From: Streptomyces sp. NBC_00178
GTDB lineage: Bacteria > Actinomycetota > Actinomycetes > Streptomycetales > Streptomycetaceae
Assembly: GCF_036206005.1 (NCBI RefSeq)
Contig: NZ_CP108143.1
Coordinates: forward strand, 3,610,001 to 3,674,000
Reading direction: 5' to 3'
DNA length: 64,000 nt
This document shows, piece by piece, positions 1-6,803 of this stretch (position 1 is the stretch's first letter; each line of letters starts with the position of its first letter). The translations under genes were made by a program, and so were the position numbers. The notes under the pieces were generated by a model. That model had not been told where the DNA came from. It was given only the letters and a program-made list of their open reading frames with translations, and searched no databases.

Positions 1-16
1 GGGGCGGCTGAGCGGC

Positions 17-39
17 CCCTGCGGCTGACAACCGCAGGG
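17..39 (-). terminator. Terminator-like hairpin after the SDR gene
   Basis: Arms CCCTGCGG and CCGCAGGG enclose a 7-nt loop, 7 bases beyond the stop codon of the leftward SDR gene. There is no U-tract, which is usual for GC-rich actinomycete terminators. Confidence 0.6.
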
Positions 40-45
40 CGGGGA

Positions 46-810
46 TCACTGGTTGATGAAGCCGCCGTCCACCGCCATGACCGTGCCCGTGAGGAAGGGG
101 CACCGGTCGCTGAGCATCCACGCCACGGCGTTGGCGATCTCCTCGGGCTCGGCCGTACGCCCCTGCGGCGTACGGCTGTTGACCATCTCCTCCAGTCCGG
201 GGTTGCGTCCGAACCAGTCCGCGGTGATCTCGCTGCGCGTGGTGCCGGGGGCAACGGCGTTGATCCTGATGCCCTGTTGGGCGTACTCGTCCGCCGCGGC
301 CCGGGTGAGTCCGACGACCGCGTGCTTGGCGGCTATGTAGGGGGCGGCGGCCGGGATGGCCACCAGACCGCCCACGCTGCTGTTGTTCACGATGGAACAG
401 CCGCCCGTGTTCGGCAGCATGGCCGCTATCTCGGCGCGCAGGCTGTTCCAGACGCCGCGGACGTTCACGTCCATCACCGCGTCGTAGACGTCATCGCCCA
501 TGAGGTGCAGGGGAGTACGGTCGCCGCCGAGGCCGGCGTTGTTGAACGCCGAGTCCAGGCGCCCGTAGGTGTCGACCGCGAAGCCGACGGCTCTGGCCGC
601 GTCCTCGGCCACCGTGACGTCGCAGACCACGTACGAGGCTTGCGCCCCCTTGTCCTTCAATTCGTCCACGATCGCGGCCAGTCGTTCCTCCCGGCGGGCG
701 GCCAGGACGACCGTCGCACCTTCCTGGGAGAACACGCGTGCCGCCGCCGCTCCGATGCCGCTGCTCGCCCCGGTGATCAGGACGACTCTGCCGTTCAGTA
801 GATCGCTCAT
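46..810 (-). CDS. SDR family NAD(P)-dependent oxidoreductase
   Basis: This is a classical short-chain dehydrogenase/reductase of 254 residues, the usual family length. The dinucleotide-binding motif TGASSGIG lies at residues 13-20, the structural NNAG motif follows at about 85-90, and the active site has Ser in a NNSS context followed by YIAAK. The C-terminal MAVDGGF motif is typical of the FabG-like branch. The ATG at 810 begins MSDLLNGRVV directly before the first beta strand; upstream in-frame codons would add an unlikely Arg/Gly-rich tail. The fold suggests oxidation or reduction of an alcohol/ketone pair with NAD(P)(H), but the substrate cannot be told. The gene stands alone and points away from its right neighbour. 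Confidence 0.88.
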   Translation of the reverse strand: MSDLLNGRVVLITGASSGIGAAAARVFSQEGATVVLAARREERLAAIVDELKDKGAQASYVVCDVTVAEDAARAVGFAVDTYGRLDSAFNNAGLGGDRTPLHLMGDDVYDAVMDVNVRGVWNSLRAEIAAMLPNTGGCSIVNNSSVGGLVAIPAAAPYIAAKHAVVGLTRAAADEYAQQGIRINAVAPGTTRSEITADWFGRNPGLEEMVNSRTPQGRTAEPEEIANAVAWMLSDRCPFLTGTVMAVDGGFINQ

Positions 811-1208
811 GCGCGCAGTCTGGCAGGCCGGCGGGGTCGCGGCCATGGCCTGCCGGGCACCCGTCCCGCCGGCTCCGCGGACCGGCGGACGCCCTCGGCC
901 CGACCCGCACTGCATGACCGCGGGGCGTGTGCCCCCTCTCCGGCTCCGTCCCGTACGGTCCGGACAAGGCATGAAATCAACCGCAAACAAACCGCTTGTC
1001 CTGTTTTCTTCATCCCCTGCGGCCGCACTCCGTGACCGGTCATGGCCCGCAGTCCGGAGTCAGGACGGCACCACCGGCCGGCACCCGCGGCAGCGTGCGG
1101 CAGGCTCACCGTCCGGTTCTACCGCTTCGGCGGACCCGGCGTCCTCCCGCTGTTCACGGTCGGTGCGGGCCGGGAAGCCCTGGCCGGAGCGCGCCGGCGG
1201 CGTTGATC
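811..1208. other. Intergenic region, no gene seen
   Basis: These 398 bases separate the leftward SDR gene from a repeat element. Open frames here have no recognisable domain and no good ribosome binding site. A relatively AT-rich stretch near 970-1,010 could hold the SDR promoter, but I see no convincing -35/-10 pair. Confidence 0.5.
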
Positions 1209-1371
1209 AAGGGCTGTCCCGTCATCCCTGGTGGATCAGAGCACGGCGTCGGATGCGGTGCATCGCGAGACGGAAGGACGTCCGCATACTGGGCGCATTC
1301 GGGTATTCCGACGACGCGGCGAGGCGCCGTAGCTGTCGTCGCGCGCCGCCGGGGATCACGGGAGAGCCCTT
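1209..1371. repeat. MITE-like 160-bp element, copy 1
   Basis: The stretch begins AAGGGCTGTCCC and ends with the near-complement GGGAGAGCCCTT. It aligns along its whole length with a second copy at 26,333-26,502, at roughly 92% identity by eye with one single-base gap. It is too short to encode a transposase. A short leftward reading frame crosses it, but that frame has no domain and is not kept equivalently in copy 2. Its right end is only 11 bases from the ATG of the acyltransferase gene. Small size, inverted ends and dispersed copies suggest a non-autonomous mobile or REP-like element. No clean target duplication is visible. Confidence 0.75.
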
Positions 1372-1382
1372 AGGGTGACCGG

Positions 1383-2459
1383 ATGCCCTCCCCGACCTCG
1401 CGAGCCCCGGAACCGGCGGACACCGAAGCCGAGTCACCACCTGCGGCCCCGCGCCGGCCCGCCCGTGATCCGTACTTCGACAACGCGAAGTACCTGGCCA
1501 TCGTGCTGGTCGCGATGGGGCACGCCTGGGAGCCCCTGCCCGGAAGCGGACGCCTGGTCGAGACGCTCTACACCGTCGTCTACACCTTCCACATGCCGGT
1601 CTTCATCCTCATCGCCGGCTACTTCTCGCGCGGCTTCGACCTGCGTGCCGACCGGGTGTGGAAGCTCGTCACCAGCCTGGTGGTGCCGTACGCGGTGTTC
1701 GAGATCGCGTACACCGTCTTCGAGCGGCTCACGGGGGCTCCCGACTTCCCGCTGAGCCCGATGACCCCGTACTGGTTGCTGTGGTTCCTGCCCGCCCTGT
1801 TCCTCTGGCGCCTGACCACACCGTTCTGGCTGACGGTTCGGTGGCCCGTGGCGATCTCCCTGGTCGTCGCGGCCATGGGGGCGGTGACCAGCAACATAGG
1901 CGGAGATCTGCAGCTCCAGCGGATCCTGCAGTTCCTGCCGTACTACGTACTGGGCCTCCAGCTGCGGCCCGCCCACTTCGACTTCGTGCGCCGCCGTGCG
2001 GTGCGCATCGCATCGGTACCCGTGTGTCTGGTCGCGCTGGCCGCCGCCTACTGGGCCGTGCCGCGCACGACCACTTCGTGGTTCTTCCGCAGGTACGGCG
2101 CCGAGCAGCTCGGCGAACCCGCCTGGACCGGCGCCGTGGTGACCCTGTTCCTCTTCGCCTGCGCGCTGGTTCTCAGCGCCTGCTTCCTCGCCTGGGTGCC
2201 GAACCGCGGCCTGTGGATGACGGCTCTCGGCGCGGGCACGCTCTACGGCTATCTGCTGCACGGGTTCTTCATCAAGGGCGCGATCCGCCTGGATCTCTAC
2301 GACGCCTCCGTCGTCTCCACCCCGATGGGCCGGCTCCTGGTGTCCGCCGCCGCCGCCGCGCTGGTCACGCTCCTGTGCGCACCGCCCGTACGGCGCGTCT
2401 TCCGCCACGTCGTCGAACCCCGTCTCGGCTGGGCCAGGAAGCCGGAACCGGCCGCCTGA
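1383..2459 (+). CDS. Acyltransferase 3 family membrane protein
   Basis: The protein has 358 residues with about ten hydrophobic segments, the architecture of the acyltransferase-3 (OafA/YrhL-like) family, which moves acyl groups onto sugars, lipids or cell-wall components at the membrane. The N-terminal 25 residues are Pro/Ala-rich and probably cytoplasmic. The family pattern is visible in DNAKYLAIVLVAMGHAWEP, which holds the conserved catalytic-type His, and in FHMPVFILIAGYFSRGF. The ATG at 1,383 is preceded by AGGGTG, part of which comes from the edge of the adjacent repeat element. No partner gene indicates the acceptor. The family call is firm and the substrate unknown. Confidence 0.85.
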   Translation: MPSPTSRAPEPADTEAESPPAAPRRPARDPYFDNAKYLAIVLVAMGHAWEPLPGSGRLVETLYTVVYTFHMPVFILIAGYFSRGFDLRADRVWKLVTSLVVPYAVFEIAYTVFERLTGAPDFPLSPMTPYWLLWFLPALFLWRLTTPFWLTVRWPVAISLVVAAMGAVTSNIGGDLQLQRILQFLPYYVLGLQLRPAHFDFVRRRAVRIASVPVCLVALAAAYWAVPRTTTSWFFRRYGAEQLGEPAWTGAVVTLFLFACALVLSACFLAWVPNRGLWMTALGAGTLYGYLLHGFFIKGAIRLDLYDASVVSTPMGRLLVSAAAAALVTLLCAPPVRRVFRHVVEPRLGWARKPEPAA

Positions 2460-2585
2460 CCGCCATCACCCTCAGCCCGTCACGTGCGTCCCCCGAGGAC
2501 CGTGGCGTGCTGCCCACAACGCACCGCACCCCCGGCCCGTGAACGGCGCGGGGGTGCGGTGCGGTGCGGCCGGGTCCGGCCGTGC

Positions 2586-2894
2586 TCAGACGTCCTCGGG
2601 GCCACCGAGCAGGGCCGACGCGTTCTCCAGCGGCGTGAGGGGCGCCGCGGGCGCGGGCACCTCCGCGGGGCGGCAGGTGAAGCCGAGGCGCGACAGCGCC
2701 CTGGTCACCTCCGCCGCGCTGAAGTCGCGGCGGTCCTGCCGGGTGATGATCTCGCCCACCTGCTTGACGGGGTAGACCCGACGGGCGATGACCACCGCGT
2801 CACCGGTGACGGGCTCGGGCTTGACGCCCTTCATCGAGGCCTCGACCTCGTTCTTGAACAGATCGAAGGGGAAGCGGGCGATCACACAGCGCAT
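2586..2894 (-). CDS. Small conserved protein, SCO5918-like
   Basis: This 102-residue protein begins MRCVIARFPFDLFKNEVEAS. It has a mixed alpha/beta composition and no membrane segment, signal peptide or catalytic motif that I recognise. From memory it belongs to an uncharacterised actinomycete family named after SCO5918, which in S. coelicolor also lies beside a DEAD-box helicase gene. The ATG has GAGG about 5 bases upstream. It lies 54 bases downstream of the helicase stop on the same strand and may be cotranscribed with it. A role in RNA metabolism or cold response is inferred from position only. Confidence 0.75.
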   Translation of the reverse strand: MRCVIARFPFDLFKNEVEASMKGVKPEPVTGDAVVIARRVYPVKQVGEIITRQDRRDFSAAEVTRALSRLGFTCRPAEVPAPAAPLTPLENASALLGGPEDV

Positions 2895-2948
2895 GGTGCC
2901 TCAACAAGGTCGGAGAGATTGCCAGAGGGGGCCGGTCGGCCGTCCGTA

Positions 2949-4520
2949 CTACGCGGCCTTGTTGGCCCGGCGCTGTGCCGCCGCGGCACGTGCCTGCGGG
3001 GTGGCCGTGTTGGCGTTGGAACGGCGGCCCTGTCCGGGGCGCGCGCCTCGCCTGCTCCGGGGACCGGAACCGCCGCCCTTGCGCTCCGTCACCGGCGAGC
3101 TGATCACGACCGGGACGCCCGAGGGCGCCTGCGCCCCGGTGATGCGGCTGAGCTCGGCCTCGCCGGAGCGGACCTGGGCGATCTGCGGGGTGATCCCGGC
3201 GTCGGCCATCAGGCGGGTCATCTCACGGCGCTGGTTGGGCAGCACCAGCGTGACGACACTGCCCGACTCCCCGGCGCGCGCGGTACGGCCGCCACGGTGC
3301 AGGTAGTCCTTGTGGTCGCTCGGCGGGTCGACGTTGACCACGAGGTCCAGGTTGTCGACGTGGATGCCACGGGCCGCGACGTTGGTGGCGACCAGTACGG
3401 TGACGTGACCGGTCTTGAACCGGTCCAGGGTGCGGGTGCGCTGCGGCTGCGACTTGCCGCCGTGCAGCGCGGCCGCTCGCACACCGCTGTTCAGCAGGTG
3501 GTCGGTGAGCTTGTCCACGGCGTGCTTGGTGTCGAGGAACATGATCACCCGGCCTTCGCGGGCGGCGATCTCGGTCGTCGTGGCGTACTTGTCCGCGCCC
3601 TGGACGTAGAGCACGTGGTGCTCCATCGTCGTCACCGCACCGGCCGCCGGGTCCACGGAGTGGACGACGGGGTCGTGCAGGTAGCGACGGACCAGCAGGT
3701 CGACGTTGCGGTCGAGGGTGGCCGAGAACAGCATGCGCTGGCCGTCGGGGCCGACCTGGTCGAGCAGCTCGGTGACCTGGGGCATGAAGCCCATGTCGGC
3801 CATCTGGTCGGCCTCGTCGAGGACGGTGATCGCGACCCGGTCGAGCTTGCAGTCGCCGCGCTCGATGAGGTCCTTGAGGCGGCCCGGAGTGGCGACCACG
3901 ACTTCGGCGCCGCCGCGCAGCGCGCTGGCCTGGCGACCGATCGACATGCCGCCGACGACCGTCGCGAGCCGGAGCTTGAGGGACCGTGCGTACGGCGTCA
4001 GGGCGTCGGTGACCTGCTGGGCCAGCTCACGGGTCGGGACGAGCACCAGGGCCAGCGGCCGACGGGCGTCGGCACGCTTTCCGGCGGTCCGGGCGAGCAG
4101 GGCCAGACCGAAGGCCAGCGTCTTGCCCGAACCCGTACGGCCACGGCCCAGGACGTCCCGGCCGGCGAGCGAGTTCGGCAGGGTGGCGCCCTGGATGGGG
4201 AACGGCACGGTCACGCCCTCGGTGGCCAGCGCCGCCAGCAGGGGCTCCGGCATGTCCAGGTCCGCGAAGGTCTCGGCGGCCGGCAGCGCGGGGGTGATGG
4301 TCACCGGCAGGGCGAATTCGCCCGTGACGGCGGAGGAGCGGCGGCCCGGGCCACCGGACCGCCTGGGCGCGCCGGAGCGGCCCTGGTAGCCGCCGGAGGC
4401 GCCCTGCCTGCCGGAGCCCGCCGAACGGAATCCGTTCGCCGTGCGGCTGCCGCCCGCGGACCCGCCGGAGCGCGTACGCGAGAATCGTTCGTCAGTGCGA
4501 GATGTGCGATCGCGGTTCAA
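2949..4520 (-). CDS. DEAD-box ATP-dependent RNA helicase
   Basis: The product is a 523-residue RNA helicase that unwinds structured RNA using ATP. Visible core motifs in order are GRTGSGKT (Walker A), PTRELAQQ, TPGRL, VLDEAD, SAT, ATNVAARGIHVDNL, and HRGGRTARAG (motif VI, with Ala where the second Gly is more usual). Low-complexity Gly/Ser/Arg-rich tails of about 65 residues at the N terminus and a basic C terminus probably bind RNA. I chose the TTG at 4,520 because GGGAAAGG stands seven bases before it and it gives MNRDRTSRTDERFS; longer frames read into a low-GC leader. It lies downstream of a cold-shock gene and behind a long structured leader, which fits a cold-induced helicase of the CsdA/DeaD type. 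Confidence 0.93.
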   Translation of the reverse strand: MNRDRTSRTDERFSRTRSGGSAGGSRTANGFRSAGSGRQGASGGYQGRSGAPRRSGGPGRRSSAVTGEFALPVTITPALPAAETFADLDMPEPLLAALATEGVTVPFPIQGATLPNSLAGRDVLGRGRTGSGKTLAFGLALLARTAGKRADARRPLALVLVPTRELAQQVTDALTPYARSLKLRLATVVGGMSIGRQASALRGGAEVVVATPGRLKDLIERGDCKLDRVAITVLDEADQMADMGFMPQVTELLDQVGPDGQRMLFSATLDRNVDLLVRRYLHDPVVHSVDPAAGAVTTMEHHVLYVQGADKYATTTEIAAREGRVIMFLDTKHAVDKLTDHLLNSGVRAAALHGGKSQPQRTRTLDRFKTGHVTVLVATNVAARGIHVDNLDLVVNVDPPSDHKDYLHRGGRTARAGESGSVVTLVLPNQRREMTRLMADAGITPQIAQVRSGEAELSRITGAQAPSGVPVVISSPVTERKGGGSGPRSRRGARPGQGRRSNANTATPQARAAAAQRRANKAA

Positions 4521-4765
4521 TGCAGAACCTTTCCCTCGAATGGCACGTATCGAGGGATTCTTTCCGGGCGGCTGCAGCCATGTACGGCGCCAAGAATCGC
4601 AAGAACGAGCCGATGAAATATCGAATAACGAAGTCCGTCCGCCGGATGACCAGGCGGAATCGGCACCCCATATGACTGCAGATGAATCGGTGCGCGGGTT
4701 ATGCGCGACACCCGGAATTACCTCACGGCCGCGACGGCGGTGGTCACGGCCGGAAAAACACAACG
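4521..4765 (-). promoter_or_regulatory. Helicase mRNA leader with start-proximal hairpin and possible uORF
   Basis: This 245-base stretch is clearly less GC-rich than the flanking genes. Just before the helicase start, CCCTCGA (4,533-4,539) pairs with TCGAGGG (4,550-4,556) around a 10-base loop, so the ribosome binding site abuts the stem. A leftward frame from a GTG at 4,711, with GAGGT eight bases ahead, ends in a TGA that overlaps the TTG start of the helicase (4,517-4,520). Its codon use is unlike a normal gene, so it may be a leader ORF or chance. Translational control of the helicase is inferred. Confidence 0.5.
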
Positions 4766-4801
4766 AGCTGGGGCCCGCACCCCAAGGTGCGGGCCCCAGC
4801 T
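4766..4801 (-). terminator. Strong terminator after the cold-shock gene
   Basis: A perfect 16-bp stem (AGCTGGGGCCCGCACC and its complement) closes a 4-base CCAA loop, 19 bases after the stop of the leftward cold-shock gene. It separates that gene from the helicase. Confidence 0.85.
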
Positions 4802-4820
4802 GCGCCGTACGCCCGAGTGA

Positions 4821-5024
4821 TCAGGCGGGGGTGATGTTCTCGGCCTGCGGGCCCTTCTGGCCCTGCGTGACGTCGAAGTTCACCTTCTGGCCTTCCTGCA
4901 GCTCACGGAAGCCGGAGGAGGCGATGTTCGAGTAGTGGGCGAAGACGTCCGCGCCGCCACCCTCCTGCTCGATGAAGCCGAAGCCCTTTTCCGAGTTGAA
5001 CCACTTCACGGTACCGGTAGCCAT
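4821..5024 (-). CDS. CspA-family cold shock protein
   Basis: The product is a 67-residue single cold-shock domain, the standard length for the family. Both nucleic-acid-binding patches are present: KGFGFIEQE (RNP1) and DVFAHYSNI (RNP2), after the N-terminal [12 protein letters not shown] signature. Such proteins bind single-stranded RNA and DNA and act as RNA chaperones. The ATG at 5,024 has AGGAGA seven bases upstream. A strong terminator follows. Upstream lies a leader or promoter region of about 300 bases, usual for cold-shock mRNAs. Streptomycetes carry many paralogues, so a specific symbol is not assigned. Confidence 0.97.
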   Translation of the reverse strand: MATGTVKWFNSEKGFGFIEQEGGGADVFAHYSNIASSGFRELQEGQKVNFDVTQGQKGPQAENITPA

Positions 5025-5329
5025 GTCATATCTCCTTCGGGGCGTTGCCCGTGGGCCCACACTGTGCGAGCCCTACGTCGCCGCAAATGATTGCCCCGTC
5101 CGGAAGAGACCGGAAATACAAAAGCGCGCCCACCGGAGTGAAAACGGCGAGAGCACTTGAAGTTTTGGGAACCACAACTGCAACTGAGATCAACAGTAGC
5201 ACGATTCGGGCACAACCGAGCTGTACGCCATATCACTGCCGCGGCGCTCCACCGCACACGACATAAACCCTCACCGGCCTTTGCGCGTATTTCTGTGCCC
5301 GCCGAAACAGATATGCGCCGGTGTGCCGG
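5025..5329 (-). promoter_or_regulatory. Cold-shock gene promoter and long 5' leader
   Basis: The 305 bases between the cold-shock ATG and the next stop codon hold no gene. The region is AT-rich for this genome and contains short A-runs on the + strand (T-runs in the leftward transcript). A long untranslated leader is typical of cspA-type mRNAs. I cannot place a -35/-10 pair with confidence. Confidence 0.45.
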
Positions 5330-5674
5330 TCAGGAATCGGCGCCACCGCTGCCGGCCGCGGGCCGCCGCAGCACCTCGTTGAGGCGCAGGGCCTCCTCGA
5401 GCTGGTCCTCCAGGATGACGATGCGGCACGCCGCTTCGATCGGCGTGCCGCTGTCGACCAGCTCACGGGCGCGTGCCGCGATCCTGAGCTGGTAGCGCGA
5501 GTAACGGCGGTGGCCGCCCTCGGAACGCAGGGGCGTGATCAGCCGGGCCTCACCGATGGCGCGGAGGAAACCCGGGGTCGCACCGATCATCTCCGCGGCT
5601 CTCCCCATGGTGTACGCGGGGTAGTCGTCGTCATCGAGACGGTCCGTGGCATGCGACGGGGACTCCGGGGGCAT
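5330..5674 (-). CDS. MerR-like helix-turn-helix regulator
   Basis: This protein of 114 residues carries a MerR-type winged helix: YTMGRAAEMIGATPGFLRAIGEARLITPLRSEGGHRRYSRYQL resembles the family signature of an HTH followed by the RRY wing. A helical stretch with VILEDQLEEALRLNEVLRR probably dimerises. There is no Cys-rich or ligand-binding C-terminal domain. The ATG at 5,674 is preceded by AGAAGAGG; extending upstream would add an unrelated Gly/Arg-rich stretch. It lies upstream of the cold-shock gene on the same strand. Its targets are unknown. Small MerR-like proteins of this size also include BldC-type regulators, though I see no specific evidence for that. Confidence 0.8.
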   Translation of the reverse strand: MPPESPSHATDRLDDDDYPAYTMGRAAEMIGATPGFLRAIGEARLITPLRSEGGHRRYSRYQLRIAARARELVDSGTPIEAACRIVILEDQLEEALRLNEVLRRPAAGSGGADS

Positions 5675-5914
5675 CTGCACCTCTTCTGCTGGGCACCGGG
5701 CCTCGATATGGCCTGGCTGCACAAGAAACCCTAGGCGCACGAATAGGTCATGTCTATTGCCACCGGAGCAGGTTTCCTCCACTCCGGCGGCGCCTGCTCG
5801 CCGCCCGGTGCCGGACGGCACGGCGGAGCGGCGGTCCGGGAACCCGCGAGCGGCCCAACAGCGCTGACCGACCGGTCAGTTGTCCGGCGCCCCGCGAGCG
5901 GTCATACTGCTCCG

Positions 5915-5950
5915 GTAGCCCTTCACGCATCCCCCGTCGTGAAGGGCTAC
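5915..5950. terminator. Strong orphan hairpin in a divergent intergenic region
   Basis: GTAGCCCTTCACG and its exact complement form a 13-bp stem around a 10-base loop. It lies between the start of the leftward MerR-like gene (5,674) and the rightward small membrane protein (6,054), so no annotated gene ends here. The 379-base region 5,675-6,053 otherwise shows no gene. The hairpin could end a small RNA, be an attenuator for 6,054, or be an operator. Confidence 0.5.
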
Positions 5951-6053
5951 TTCACGTGGTCCCGGCGATGGCCGGGCGGCCCCGATTGCGGACGCGTCCC
6001 CCAGCCGGTTACGTGGACAGGGGGCCGTGCAGTGATGCCACCGGAGGCCGCAG

Positions 6054-6269
6054 ATGCCCAGGACACCCACGAACTCCAAGGCCGGTCTGATCCTCAGCCT
6101 GGGCAGCAGCGCGTTCGCCGTCATCCGCTCGGTCAAGCAGATCCGCAGGACGCGCGGCGACCAGGACCGGCTGACGACGGCGAACGCCGTGGCGGGGCTG
6201 CTGCCCCTCGTCACGTCCGCCCTGCTCATCCTGCGCCGGCTGCGCGGACGTTCCCGGCAGCAGGCCTGA
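6054..6269 (+). CDS. Small putative membrane protein
   Basis: The 71-residue product contains two moderately hydrophobic stretches, AGLILSLGSSAFAVI and AVAGLLPLVTSALLIL, separated by a basic RSVKQIRRTR loop, and ends in a basic RRLRGRSRQQ tail. No family is recognised. The ATG has GGAGG seven bases upstream, a good ribosome binding site, and codon use is normal for the genome. Position gives no functional clue; it converges on the YunG-like gene. It is probably a small integral or peripheral membrane protein. Confidence 0.6.
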   Translation: MPRTPTNSKAGLILSLGSSAFAVIRSVKQIRRTRGDQDRLTTANAVAGLLPLVTSALLILRRLRGRSRQQA

Positions 6270-6310
6270 CCGGTAGCCGGACCGCGGCACCGGAGGCCCG
6301 GGGACGACCC

Positions 6311-6754
6311 TCACGAAGGTCCGGAAACGGAGGCCGCCGCCCGCACCGGCCAGGCGGGCGCACCTTCACCCGTCCGCGTCCCGAGCCGCTCCAGCACCCG
6401 GCCGCGCAGCAGCTCGTACTCCGCGCGCAGCCGCACGATCTCGGCGGGCCGCTCGATCACCACGCCGCCGGAGACGCGCTCGTGCGCCTCGAACTGCTCC
6501 CGCGTCAGGTCGACCTCGACGCCCATGCCCAGGCGGTTCCACCAGTGGAAGTCAACGCGCTCACCGTCCACCCGGACCTCGCCCCGGATCAGCTCACCGC
6601 CCAGGAGGTCGTGCAGCACCAGGGCGGTCACGCCGCACTGGTCCCGCGCGGGATTCGCCGCGTTCCAGCGGGGCCGGTGCTCCGGAGTGGTGGTGTCCGC
6701 GCCCCAGCTCGCGCGTACGGCGGCCTCGATGTCGGCGATGAGCAGAGGTTCCAT
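6311..6754 (-). CDS. YunG-like conserved protein
   Basis: The 147-residue soluble protein contains ARDQCGVTALVLHDLLGGELIRGEV and a central DFHWWNRLG, which I recall as the conserved core of the YunG family (a QCG Cys followed by a helix, then His and acidic residues). The QCGVTA Cys helix and the downstream His resemble a papain/NlpC-like Cys-His arrangement, but catalysis is not shown for the family. The ATG at 6,754 has a weak GAGGA upstream. It follows the phosphatase gene on the same strand with a 49-base gap, so cotranscription is possible. Confidence 0.65.
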   Translation of the reverse strand: MEPLLIADIEAAVRASWGADTTTPEHRPRWNAANPARDQCGVTALVLHDLLGGELIRGEVRVDGERVDFHWWNRLGMGVEVDLTREQFEAHERVSGGVVIERPAEIVRLRAEYELLRGRVLERLGTRTGEGAPAWPVRAAASVSGPS

Positions 6755-6803
6755 GCGGGGGATCCTCGCACCCGCCACCGACAACGCCCGGTGCGGCGGG
6801 GGT

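Noticed and set aside
1222-1440. Leftward 72-residue frame through MITE-like copy 1
   Set aside because: It has no ribosome binding site or domain, runs into the acyltransferase gene, and the equivalent frame in copy 2 differs in length and sequence.
2484-4616. Long rightward 710-residue frame opposite the helicase
   Set aside because: It is an antisense shadow caused by high GC; its His/Val/Asp/Arg/Gly-rich composition is typical of such shadows.
4517-4711. 64-residue frame before the helicase, as a true protein gene
   Set aside because: Its third-codon-position GC is far below that of neighbouring genes, so I treat it only as a possible leader ORF.
5941-5960. TTCACGTGGTCC as a third parS
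   Set aside because: Only the central CACGTG and a few neighbours match; several outer positions are wrong.
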